Of a stretch of DNA of 11,713 bases, positions 1 through 7,584 are shown one piece after another. The notes under the pieces were generated by a model. The model was not told the DNA's origin, did no database searches, and worked only from the letters and a program-made list of their open reading frames with translations. A program made the position numbers and the translations under genes. The DNA is from Euperipatoides rowelli (taxonomy: Eukaryota > Onychophora > Udeonychophora > Euonychophora > Peripatopsidae), in assembly GCA_003024985.2 (NCBI GenBank), contig PXIH01S0013700.1; one strand, 5' to 3'. Position 1 is the first letter of the stretch. Each line of letters opens with the position of its first letter.

Positions 1-650
1 CACACAGTTTATATGTACAATATGTATTGTATATATTAAAATATTATAAGGATTTTAAAAAAGCTATAAAATTGAAATACAATGCACTTTTTATAAAGTT
101 ATCGTCAGATTCAATTTTCAAGAATTGTATAGAGATGACATACAAACTACTGCACATGTGCAACTTTTATTAATTATATAGATTGATTAAAACACCTACA
201 TGATTCTCCCTTTTGAAAATATTTCCCTTGCAGCTCTACATTAATTTGGTTTATATTTCTTTGCCTGAAGTCGTACTAATTGTATGCCAGAACAAAGTAA
301 TCATAGCAGGGAAAGGTCAGTTAGAAACATAGCTGCAATGAGGTAGATTATATTAGAATAACACAATGAACTAATTGGACGCACTGCACTAAGACAGAAC
401 AAAAACATAGTGTTCATGAACATCCTGTTGACAAAACTTAGAGTCAATAATCTTTTTAAAAATTGAAAATTGATAGTGAAATGAATATTATAATCTGAGA
501 TTAGAAGGAAACAAAATAAAAAATAATAATATTTGATTTTATGAAACATTATTATGCTGATAAAATAACAATTATAGAAATGGAAACCAATGAAAAACTG
601 CTTTCAAATTGTGGAGTAAAATAGTTAATAAACAATTAGCCAGATTCTCA
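1..650. other. AT-rich noncoding DNA, nothing recognised
   Basis: All frames are frequently interrupted, and I see no conserved protein motif, RNA structure or clear terminal inverted repeat. The only long minus-strand frame (301-549) encodes a Phe/Leu/Ile-rich peptide of the kind that AT-rich DNA gives by chance. Confidence 0.6.
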
Positions 651-1010
651 TTATGCTGGGGGGTGAGAACAGTGCCCCACATAGGGGGGATTGGATGGGG
701 CTGAAATACCAGGGCCCAGGGATATGTATGAAGATACTCCATAGTTATGACCAGGGGTGATGACTATAGGCCAAACAAAGCTTATCAAATCGTCATGCAC
801 AAGGGAACCTGTAGATCTGGACAAGGGACCGATAGGTCAACAAAATGTCCATGCAACCAAAAAAAAAGCTTATCAAATCTTCATGAACAAGAAGAAGCTT
901 ATCAAAAGTTTTAAGGGCCCTGGCTGGATTTCCTGTCTTGGGGCTCCAATTAGGATCTGGGGACCCTCGGTGGGAGAGACACTGTCCTTCCCTTTGCAAT
1001 GGCATTTGGT
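651..1010. repeat. GC-richer island with internally repeated motif, probably an old repeat insertion
   Basis: Base composition shifts abruptly from the AT-rich surroundings to about half G+C, beginning with G runs at 658-663, 684-689 and 697-700. A 27-bp block starting AAAGCTTATCAAATC occurs at 777-803 and again at 865-891 with two mismatches (25 of 27 identical), 88 bp apart. A third, shorter copy (AGAAGCTTATCAAAAG) is at 894-909. Both strands happen to be open for 70 to 97 codons, but the two peptides contain no domain I recognise and the open frames are explained by the higher GC. I interpret the island as a fragment of a dispersed repeat with internal tandem structure. A short decayed coding exon is the alternative. 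The family is not identified. Confidence 0.5.
777..909 (+). repeat. Three direct copies of an AAGCTTATCAAA-containing motif
   Basis: Copies are at 777-803, 865-891 and 894-909 (partial). The first two agree at 25 of 27 positions, including the shared tail TCATG-n-ACAAG. The spacing of 88 bp between the first two copies suggests an ancestral tandem unit of that length, now diverged. This is seen directly in the sequence; the function is unknown. Confidence 0.7.
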
Positions 1011-1936
1011 TCTTTACAAATTTGTGATTCTAAACACAATAAATATATAAATACTTAGTATTTTATTTAGCATTTAAGGCTGGCTTTACAGTTGCAATTT
1101 GAAGGGCGATTGGATCACATCATCAGATAGTTTTGAAATTGAGCAAAGCATTGTCCGTTATTCATAATTACTTCCGATTCAATTGCTAACGCCAAACAAT
1201 AATAGTGCTAAATATTGACATGTAAATAGATTAGGATTTTGCGCAAAAGAAATTGAGAATCTTTAAAATGGAAGCCTTTTTGACAGCATGCATTATGATT
1301 GATCTGTTTAGTAAAAAAACGTGCAGAACGTGTTAAACAACAATTGGTACATCCATTGAGTGTGAAGCGGCTACAACTAGGCGAATTGTACGGCCAATTT
1401 TGAAATCAACCGTCCTAATTTAGAGACCATTTCCATATGTCAATTCTAACTTTTGACTATTTTAGTCCATGGGAATCTTACAAAAATAAATGTGATTTAG
1501 TAATTCAGTTGGTGAAAAAGTGAGATTAACAGTATCATTGAGGTCAGTATAATGTTCGAAGTGTTGAAAATAAACACTTAATAAATAAAAAAATAAATAT
1601 ATAATTACAACAAAGCAGTATAGTAAAAACATATAGCATGTTCAATTTTATTAAATGAAAATATTATTATTTTCACAAGCATCTTTATGGCAGAATTAGA
1701 ACATACATTTAAATTCCTTATTGCATAAATTAGCATTGGCTCGTGTATTCAAAGAAAGTAGACTCGTTTATGATGTGTTTAATAATAGTAGCAAATCACC
1801 TGAAGTAAACAGGTCACAAACTAAAGTAAATTCATTCTCCAAATACACTATCAATAATATACAGCTAATAAATGAATATTTACATTCACTATAATACATA
1901 ATCGGATTAGTATATATTTGTGTCTATAAACAGGTG
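1011..1936. other. AT-rich noncoding DNA, nothing recognised
   Basis: There is no open frame of note, no RNA gene and no paired terminal repeats. The middle part (about 1180-1440) has a slightly more complex composition than the rest, but I find no protein or repeat family in it. Confidence 0.5.
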
Positions 1937-2667
1937 CTATTCACACAGATTATGATCTACTTTAAGATCTTCAATGGGAGAATCCATATTAATACAGAAT
2001 ACTAAGTCAACCTGAGAAAACAAATTACATAGCTCTTGCTGGCGATGGCCATAAAAGCTTACTTTGGTTCCTTTCTCAAAGATATTCCATTCCTTTAATC
2101 TATATGCCAAAAGTTCTGCTTGGTTTTTTGATAAATTAATATCATGGGCTAGGTCATTTAGATTTCCTTGTGTTATATGAAATAGTGTTCATTTGATGAA
2201 ACGTTGACTTGCTGAGTCTCAATATCCTGTTCATCCACTGGTTCATTTTCATCAAGGGTTCAATTCTAATGTGATTTTGCTATTAGCAGCATTTCTCTAC
2301 GATGAACAGGCCTTATGGCTGATGGCAGGTTTGGATATGTCACAGTAGGTCTATGTTTTGATTTACCTGAAATGTTAAACAAAAATAGTAATCTGACAAA
2401 TGATCATTTTGTGCTCTCCAAACCATCGGTACTGCAAAAGGAATGGGGGAAAGATGCCTTTTACAGCAGGTTAGTAACCTTACACAACTAATACAACAGA
2501 TATGTGGGGTCCATGATTTATCATGGTCACCGAATTTGCATCCAAAATATAGTTTCATATGACTTTTTAACCATTCCAGTAAATATTATATTCTTTTGCA
2601 ATTTAAAAGTAAGTTTACCACATATATAGTAAAAATTGTCTGGATGATTAACACAAGTGTGTGGCAT
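1937..2667 (-). pseudogene. Decayed copy of a repetitive invertebrate zinc-finger-like ORF family
   Basis: Read on the minus strand from the ATG at 2665-2667, a protein of about 240 codons can be followed through three frame changes. Segment 1 (2667 to about 2555) starts MPHTCVNHPDNFYYICGKL. After an extra A in the run at 2553-2555, segment 2 reads YFGCKFGDHDKSW, HICCISCVRLL, PFAVPMVW and DYYFCL. A small deletion near 2372-2378 leads into segment 3 with TYPNLPSAIRPV, then two stops (2266-2268, 2260-2262) and an acidic linker. A third shift near 2174-2178 leads to segment 4 with LNDLAHDINLSKNQAELL, KGTKVSFYGHRQQ and DLVFC, ending at a TAG at 1937-1939. From memory, this motif order (a HPD-n-FCYxCG start, a YFGCKxGDQDKSW-like block, a Cys/His cluster, PFAxPMVWR, YPNLPSAxRPVP, LNDLVRDLxLSK) is typical of an unnamed protein family present in many copies in invertebrate and some fish genomes. 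Family members continue further with an EWRLFIDSS-like motif that is absent here, so the copy is also 3' truncated. One Cys of the expected FCYxCG motif is Tyr. The biochemical function is unknown to me. The copy is certainly non-functional as read. Confidence 0.82.
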
Positions 2668-3745
2668 TATAAAACATAAAATACTCTGAAAAACAAATAA
2701 TAATTCTAAACTAATGTATATCACTTCACTAAACAAATCAAATGATGTTCACTATATAAGATCGCAGCACAACTGACTGTTTTTAGTCAACATTAATGAT
2801 AACACAGTCCTTGCAGGGACATGTTGCAAAAGGTTTTAGCTGTTCTATCTTGCAGCAGATAGCTCTGCAATATACCCAGCATGCTTAAACACGAATGACA
2901 TAGATTACTTATTGTGATTATAATGAGTATAAGTGGCGTACACCTCTTCAAAATACAATACTCACTGAATATACTGGATATACTGGATATGTTAGAATGC
3001 TTATCACAAAAAAACTGTCGATGATAGACAAATTCTGATTGCATGTATGAATTCAGCACTAAAAATTATGTAGAAAACAACTAATACATAAAATCTTTAT
3101 CAGCGTAATAAAGGAATTTAAACTTTGCGTATAAATAATATTGTTAACTTTGCTTTTCAAATGAAAATTCTTTCTTTTTGCTCGTATCTTTAGTCAGTTG
3201 AACAGTACACAATTTGTTTAGGATAAAAATATTTTGCATCATTCATTGTTTAAAGGTTGGAACTTGGAATATTTTTACGACATTCCATGATGTCAGACCA
3301 TAAAGTGGTATATTCCTTCAATACTACCTCATTCACTCATTTAGTTTAGTTTACTTATTATTCTAAGGATTATTGTAGTTTTATTATATTATTGTTTGTT
3401 TGACAAAATGTTTTTTTTTAATCAATTTATTTATTGGAGTATATATTATAACGATTAAAAAGTAGATAATAATTTATTTATTATTACTATAATCAGTTTA
3501 TTGTAAAATATATATAATTATATGATGATGTTGAAATTTATAATATCAGCTTGCTTTGTAATTGTTGTTGGGGGAGAAGGAAAATAAAATAAGAAAGACG
3601 ACTCCTACCAATGCTGCTGTAAAAACTGCTTGTCAATTTATTATTGATAAAGGTAAAAACTGCAGGTTGAACTTTGCCGACTAGCATATGGTGAAATAAA
3701 TACAAATAACTGGTTACATAAAACAACCCAATGGTGGNTTGAACG
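2668..3745. other. AT-rich noncoding DNA, nothing recognised
   Basis: The sequence upstream of the pseudogene start continues AT-rich. A nine-base unit, ATACTGGAT, is repeated twice at 2971-2988. A minus-strand open stretch at 2793-3059 gives no recognisable protein. From about 3330 to 3540 the sequence is almost pure A/T. There is no promoter or exon signal that I can defend. Confidence 0.5.
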
Positions 3746-3793
3746 TAGGGGAGCTGGCCCCTGTCCATTGTGGTTCCAAAGGCCACTCCCCTA
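3746..3793. repeat. GC-rich hairpin unit A
   Basis: The 48-bp unit starts TAGGGGAG and ends CTCCCCTA. With the adjoining TGGCC/GGCCA it forms an imperfect inverted repeat of about 12 to 13 pairs, with one bulged base. It is the first of two related units (see 3821-3874), and both stand out sharply from the AT-rich surroundings. Confidence 0.7.
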
Positions 3794-3820
3794 AGTACAA
3801 GCAGAATATTTGGACAATTG

Positions 3821-3874
3821 TAAGGGAGCTGGTTCCCGTCAAACTGGAAGTTGGTTCCAGGAACCACTCCCCTA
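3821..3874. repeat. GC-rich hairpin unit B, tandem paralogue of unit A
   Basis: The 54-bp unit begins TAAGGGAGCTGGTTCC and ends GGAACCACTCCCCTA, again mutually complementary. It aligns with unit A in direct orientation 27 bp downstream and carries about 6 extra bases in the loop. Where unit A has GGCC paired with GGCC, unit B has GGTTCC paired with GGAACC, so both arms changed together. The pair may be a MITE-like or minisatellite-like repeat. The same stretch is open as protein on both strands, but I see no known domain. Confidence 0.7.
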
Positions 3875-3932
3875 GAAAAGACAACATTACATTTGAAAAG
3901 CAAGCCTTTATGGCAAAAAGAATACACTCATG

Positions 3933-3957
3933 CTAATTATACTAAATGTATAATTAG
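3933..3957. repeat. Perfect short palindrome
   Basis: CTAATTATAC (3933-3942) is followed by five bases, TAAAT, and then the exact reverse complement GTATAATTAG (3948-3957). It overlaps the beginning of the larger palindrome to its right. Confidence 0.75.
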
Positions 3958-4071
3958 TTCATTTGCATTAGCCGCGCATCGAGAAATGTAGAATTGTTCT
4001 ATGACGCATTTACTAATTAAAGTAAATACGTCATAAACTAAACTAGGAATAGTCTAGATGCACGAACTAAT
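3953..4071. repeat. Foldback repeat of about 119 bp
   Basis: The outer ends are ATTAGTTC (3953-3960) and GAACTAAT (4064-4071). The inner arms TATGACGCATTTACT (4000-4014) and AGTAAATACGTCATA (4021-4035) are complementary at 14 of 15 positions around a 6-base centre. Between these blocks the arms are diverged but alignable (GCATCGAGA against GCATCTAGA). The structure suits a small palindromic MITE or an extruding cruciform. No target duplication was established. Confidence 0.65.
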
Positions 4072-4845
4072 GCTTACAAATAATAAATATAATAAAATAT
4101 CCACAGCATCCTTATAATATATTTAAACGTTTCATGCATTCACTGTTTAATAAGGAAGAGAGCAGAAAACATTGCATGCAATGTTATAAAGATAAGTATT
4201 GTTAAGATTAGCCTTGTTTAAAATGATCAAAGGTTTCGGAAATGCGCATATTTTTTTTAAAAAGTTTCTTATGTTTTTAGTACTTTTTATTTTTAAAAAA
4301 TGGATGAGCTCGGTCTGCTTGATTAACTGCTTTTTGTAATAGGCATCACTTTATATTATCTTATGTTTAAATGTACTGGTACTGAAAACAAAAATCTGTA
4401 GTTTCTTTTTCTTTTTTTTTAAAAATTATGTATTTGTATATGTGTACGGTTCATGAAGAAGAGATGATTTTAGGCGCCATGTTAATTCAAATAAACTTAA
4501 TAGCTATATGTTTGTGGTAACTCGTCTTACCGAAACAAATTTATAGCAATATACTGTATATTTTGAATTTTAAAATATTTTTATGAAAATTTTTTATGCT
4601 TTATAGAAATGTTATGTCACTTTGCTGGAAAATCTATCAATAATTTAAAAAAAAAAAACAAATGCCACCCAATGGCATCCTTTGAAATTTTTTACTGCTA
4701 GTTTATCCAAACAAAATTTTTTTTAGGCCTTATACTAATTTATTTTTTAATTATTAAAGTTAATTGTGAACTTAAATATGCCATTGATCCCATTATGGTA
4801 TATTTAAAAAAGAAAAAAATATTGGTTATTACCTTTAATTACATC
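4072..4845. other. AT-rich noncoding DNA, nothing recognised
   Basis: This stretch is rich in A and T homopolymer runs. A 29-bp low-complexity block at 4401-4429 is found again, identical, at 6922-6950. There is no coding potential or structured RNA. Confidence 0.5.
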
Positions 4846-4918
4846 ACCCGCCGTTGCTCTGCCCCTGGACTCTACTGGGGGTTATGACCATGGGCGACCC
4901 CTTACCCCTGCCTTAAAC
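4846..4918. repeat. Small GC-rich patch, fragment of a dispersed repeat
   Basis: This short patch is about 55-60% G+C inside very AT-rich DNA. GTTATGACCATGGGCGA at 4881-4897 matches GTTATGACCAGGGGTGA at 744-760 in 15 of 17 positions, and both lie in G/C-run-rich settings. I infer two fragments of the same dispersed repeat family. The family is unidentified. Confidence 0.4.
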
Positions 4919-5604
4919 TGTTACTGATAACCCTTTACAAACATTGCCAGCTATGCTTATACCATGAAACAGTATATAAATGCTCATTTGGATTAGCCTT
5001 CACCACTGTAAATGCATATTTTTGGTTCATTTCTTAAAAAGATAGAATAAAAACTAAACACTTTATTTTGGCCACTTTAAGAATAAAGAAATCATTGATC
5101 TGTTTTTTGAGGGGAAGGGGTATGGGGATATCCAAAATTTTTACCATGTACTTACTGCTAGACACCTCTAATTTTTATTACTTATTTAATAGCCTTCACA
5201 TCGCCTAGGTGCTGAATTCAACTATCATAAGAACAGCAAAGGCTTAAGTATTTAAATTAAATATTTTTGCCTTTTTCATTTCTTTCTGTTTTATTATTGT
5301 AAGTGGTGATTATGGGAGTTAGTTCCAAGCTGTATTGCTTTCTCATTTTCTTTTGGTCATGTTAATCCTTTTTTCTATTTTTTTGGCCATTAGTTCTAAA
5401 GAGAAGGTTTGCTAGGAGCTGTGAGGATTTGTGGTGGATATCTTCTGTCAGGTTGCATTAAGAGACCATAACTCACCATCAGCTTTATAGATTATAAAAT
5501 TTCCAAATCTTGTCACACTTGACACTGATCTTATGGATAACAAGAATGACTATTATTTAAAAAATAATAACAAAGCACTTTGAAAATATAACTGGCTGGA
5601 AGGG

Positions 5605-5636
<32 letters not shown>

Positions 5637-5803
5637 GCATTCATTTGCAGAAAAAATGTTAGTGTAATTTCAAATGTCTGTGTTTATAGTGGCTCTGCCA
5701 TCTTATTGTTTAAATAACTACAAAGTCTTGAATATAATCTAGTTGGTATAAGGCTTAAACTTTGTCTAGGTCAATTTAGTTTTATTTTGCTAAAAATATG
5801 TAT
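4919..5803. other. AT-rich noncoding DNA with an A/T homopolymer junction
   Basis: The stretch contains three G4 runs at 5111-5125 (too few for a convincing quadruplex on their own) and a T run joined to a long A run at about 5605-5632, which is effectively a self-complementary homopolymer hairpin. No gene or transposon terminus was found. Confidence 0.5.
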
Positions 5804-5956
5804 GTTTAATTCATCAAATTTTCTTATTTCATTTAAAAAGGTGTGCAAATCTTTTATAAATGTTAGAAAAGACTGTTGATGTCATCTATGACATCATCTT
5901 AAACAAAAATCAAAGCAAACACCAGGTGCTTGTTTTGATTTTTGTTTAAGATGATG
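5804..5956 (+). repeat. Left inverted arm of the composite element
   Basis: This arm pairs with 7432-7584 in inverted orientation. The main differences are a 4-base insertion in the right copy (after AAATC) and small changes around the TGATGTCAT block. It ends in the first 65-bp hairpin unit (5892-5956). Confidence 0.8.
5892..5956. repeat. Hairpin unit 1, 65 bp, near-perfect
   Basis: Two 32-base arms around a single central A (5924) are complementary at about 30 of 32 positions, from CATCATCTTAAAC on the left to GTTTAAGATGATG on the right, with the centre CACC-A-GGTG. It is immediately preceded by the perfect 20-bp palindrome 5877-5896 (TGATGTCAT-CT-ATGACATCA). Such a hairpin could be formed by DNA or by a transcript. 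Confidence 0.85.
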
Positions 5957-5966
5957 TAATATCTGA

Positions 5967-6032
5967 CATCATCTTAAATACAAAATCAAAGCAAACACCA
6001 CTTGTTGCTTTGATTTGGTTTATTAAGATGAT
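5967..6032. repeat. Hairpin unit 2, tandem degenerate copy of unit 1
   Basis: This unit repeats the CATCATCTTAAA through CAAACACC half and the complementary CTTTGATTT through AAGATGAT half, with more mismatches than unit 1. It lies in direct orientation 75 bp after unit 1. The flanking TGACATCA octamers at 5964-5971 and 6041-6048 continue the pattern. Confidence 0.75.
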
Positions 6033-6535
6033 ATAATAGATGACATCACCTGACTAGGGATCCCATACGTCCCGTATAATAAGGGATTGTACCGTATTTT
6101 AGAGATATGTCCCCTTGTCCTGACAAATGTTGGAAGGCTGTTTTATATTTTGATATTGGTTATCCCTTGTTTCAAAAATTTATACGATTGTTTGGATAGA
6201 ATACATTAATTTTGAACTTTAACCTCCTACACTGTTTGTGGGCTTATTCTTTTCAAAATACAAATTAAATCCTATATCATTTCACGGCCGATGCCCGATA
6301 TATTTCAGGCATTATTATAAAGACACGTATCCTATCATAGAGATAGATCGGTTATTGAGTTTACTCGCGTATATTTTTATTTTTAGTAAACGCAAACAGT
6401 TTTAATTGTTATAGTATTGTTCTGTAGTTATGTAACTTTAATATCCAGCAGTTTAAATCATTTTTAATGATGTGTTTATAATTTGTCATCTTTTTACTGA
6501 GTTGCACAATTTTATTTGTTTTCCTTGTTTGTTTA

Positions 6536-6921
6536 ATGGCAAGTAATAGCTCGTCCAGTATATCAAGATTTTCGAAAAAAAAAACTCAGAAAAACTCCAA
6601 TAATTGGAAAAGAAATATTTAACAAGAGCATTATGAAAATTCTAGTTCGTATTTAGAAGAATTATATATTTCTTGAGATTCAGAATTCATTCCATCAGAT
6701 GTCAATTATATTAGTGTTAACAGTTTATCACAGTCGTATGCATTTGAAAATGAGCGCGAGCGCGTATCATCTGACCAAGAAAATGGTTTTATAATTCCAT
6801 TACAAACTAATAATATTGTAAATATTAAAAAAAAACAAAAAACAATAGAAACATTTGACCGTTTATGTTTTGGGTAAAAAGGTTTAGGTGAAGTATGAGA
6901 TCCAGATGTAATTCTACAGTC
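6536..6921 (+). pseudogene. Decayed N-terminal part of an element-encoded protein, family unrecognised
   Basis: From the ATG at 6536-6538 one frame gives a coherent, hydrophilic sequence, MASNSSSSISRFSKKKTQ at the start and TIETFDRLCFG near the end. It is interrupted by only four stops in about 128 codons (6620-6622, 6674-6676, 6875-6877, 6896-6898), with 66 stop-free codons at 6677-6874. Such a Ser/Lys/Glu-rich beginning resembles the disordered N-terminus of many transposases. I do not recognise a BED finger or a catalytic motif, and no C-terminal domain can be followed after 6922, where the frame runs into a T-rich block identical to one at 4401. The position inside the core between inverted ends is the main argument that it belonged to a transposon. 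A chance open stretch remains possible. Confidence 0.45.
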
Positions 6922-6950
6922 GTTTCTTTTTCTTTTTTTTTAAAAATTAT
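6922..6950 (+). repeat. Second copy of a 29-bp pyrimidine-rich block
   Basis: This block is identical base for base to 4401-4429: GTTTC, T5, C, T9, then AAAAATTAT. The upstream contexts are also loosely similar (TCTGTA and TCTACA). It lies exactly where the decayed reading frame stops being readable. Confidence 0.6.
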
Positions 6951-7431
6951 TTACCCACTAATATAATAACTAATTAGTGTTAAGAATATCAAAAATCAAA
7001 ATCATATGAAGATAATTAAAGGAATATCAATTTTTAGGCTAAATTATGGCAAGCTGGAGTGCTTGACAAGTAAAAAATGTCATTACAGAAAGTTAAAAAA
7101 ATTATAAAATTATACAACTCCTATTTTCAAATCTTGTAACTGAATTTGTTGTTAAATAAAATCCTCTATATATCTTGTAAAAATGTTAATTCCCCATTGC
7201 ATGACAAGAAATAGCGATAAACTCTTATATTGTGGCTAGAATAGGCGACTCCATACTCATATTGGGAAATGTTTACTGTTGTGCATATATAATTAAAAAA
7301 TAAGTAAAAGAAATTGAACTAATTGACGAGGCTAATAGTTCAGGTAATTAAACTTTTTTTTTTTAGTCTCTCTCCCCCCCCCCTCCCAAACCAGGTTACC
7401 CTTAGTTTTTTTAAAAAAATCAGGGATCCCT

Positions 7432-7584
7432 ATCTTAAGTACAAATCAAAGTAAGCACCTGGTGTTTGCTTTGATTTGTGTTTAAGATGATGTCATAGAT
7501 GATGTCATCAACCTTTTCTAAGATTTATAAAACTTAGATTTTCACACCTTTTTAAATGAAATAAGAAAATTTGATGAATTAAAC
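7432..7584 (-). repeat. Right inverted arm of the composite element, with hairpin unit 3
   Basis: This is the reverse complement of the left arm 5804-5956. It contains hairpin unit 3 at 7432-7488, centred on CACC-T-GGTG at 7460, followed by two TGATGTCA octamers (7488-7495 and 7500-7507). It then runs through the conserved outer 42 bp to GAATTAAAC at 7576-7584. Confidence 0.8.

Larger units (their letters stand above)
6055..7432. mobile_element. Core insert with TAGGGATCCC inverted ends, possibly hAT-like
   Basis: TAGGGATCCC at 6055-6064 and its complement GGGATCCCTA at 7423-7432 bound a 1378-bp segment lying between palindromic units. Subterminal motifs are loosely shared: AATAAGGGAT at 6077-6086 and, inverted, CTAAGGGTAA near the right end. 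The left end continues with repeated CCCGTAT-type words (ACGTCCCGTATAATAAGGG), a style I associate from memory with hAT superfamily termini. No 8-bp target duplication is present (CACCTGAC on the left, TCTTAAGT on the right), so either the boundaries are eroded or the family is different. GGGATCC is itself palindromic, which weakens the evidence from the short terminal repeat. Confidence 0.4.
5804..7584. mobile_element. Composite foldback element with long inverted arms
   Basis: Sequence starting GTTTAATTCATC at 5804 reappears in reverse complement ending at 7584. The outermost 42 bp are identical, and similarity continues for about 150 bp with a few substitutions and small gaps. The arms contain palindromic hairpin units (two tandem units on the left, one on the right) and frame a 1.38-kb core. 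Long inverted termini with internal repeats are the hallmark of Foldback-like or long-TIR DNA transposons. Alternatively, an array of palindromic repeats was split by insertion of the core. No convincing target-site duplication was found outside 5804 or 7584, and the exact boundaries may extend a few bases further (ATGT occurs on both sides). Confidence 0.7.

Noticed and set aside
301-549. 82-codon minus-strand frame, hydrophobic peptide
   Set aside because: Its Phe/Leu/Ile/Tyr-rich content is what AT-rich DNA yields by chance. No motif and no context support a gene.
757-1050. 97-codon plus-strand frame and an overlapping 70-codon minus-strand frame
   Set aside because: Both strands are open over the same GC-richer island, neither peptide shows a recognised domain, and the internal nucleotide repeat explains part of the sequence. 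It is kept as a repeat, not a gene.
2793-3059. 88-codon minus-strand frame upstream of the pseudogene
   Set aside because: It does not continue the motif series of the pseudogene family, which appears to start at the ATG at 2665-2667, and it shows no domain.
3538-3936. Overlapping open frames on both strands over the tandem hairpins
   Set aside because: The apparent internal protein repeats simply mirror the duplicated GC-rich hairpin units, and an ambiguous base lies within the minus-strand frame.
5111-5125. Possible G-quadruplex
   Set aside because: There are only three runs of four G and no fourth run nearby, so it is not supported as an intramolecular quadruplex.
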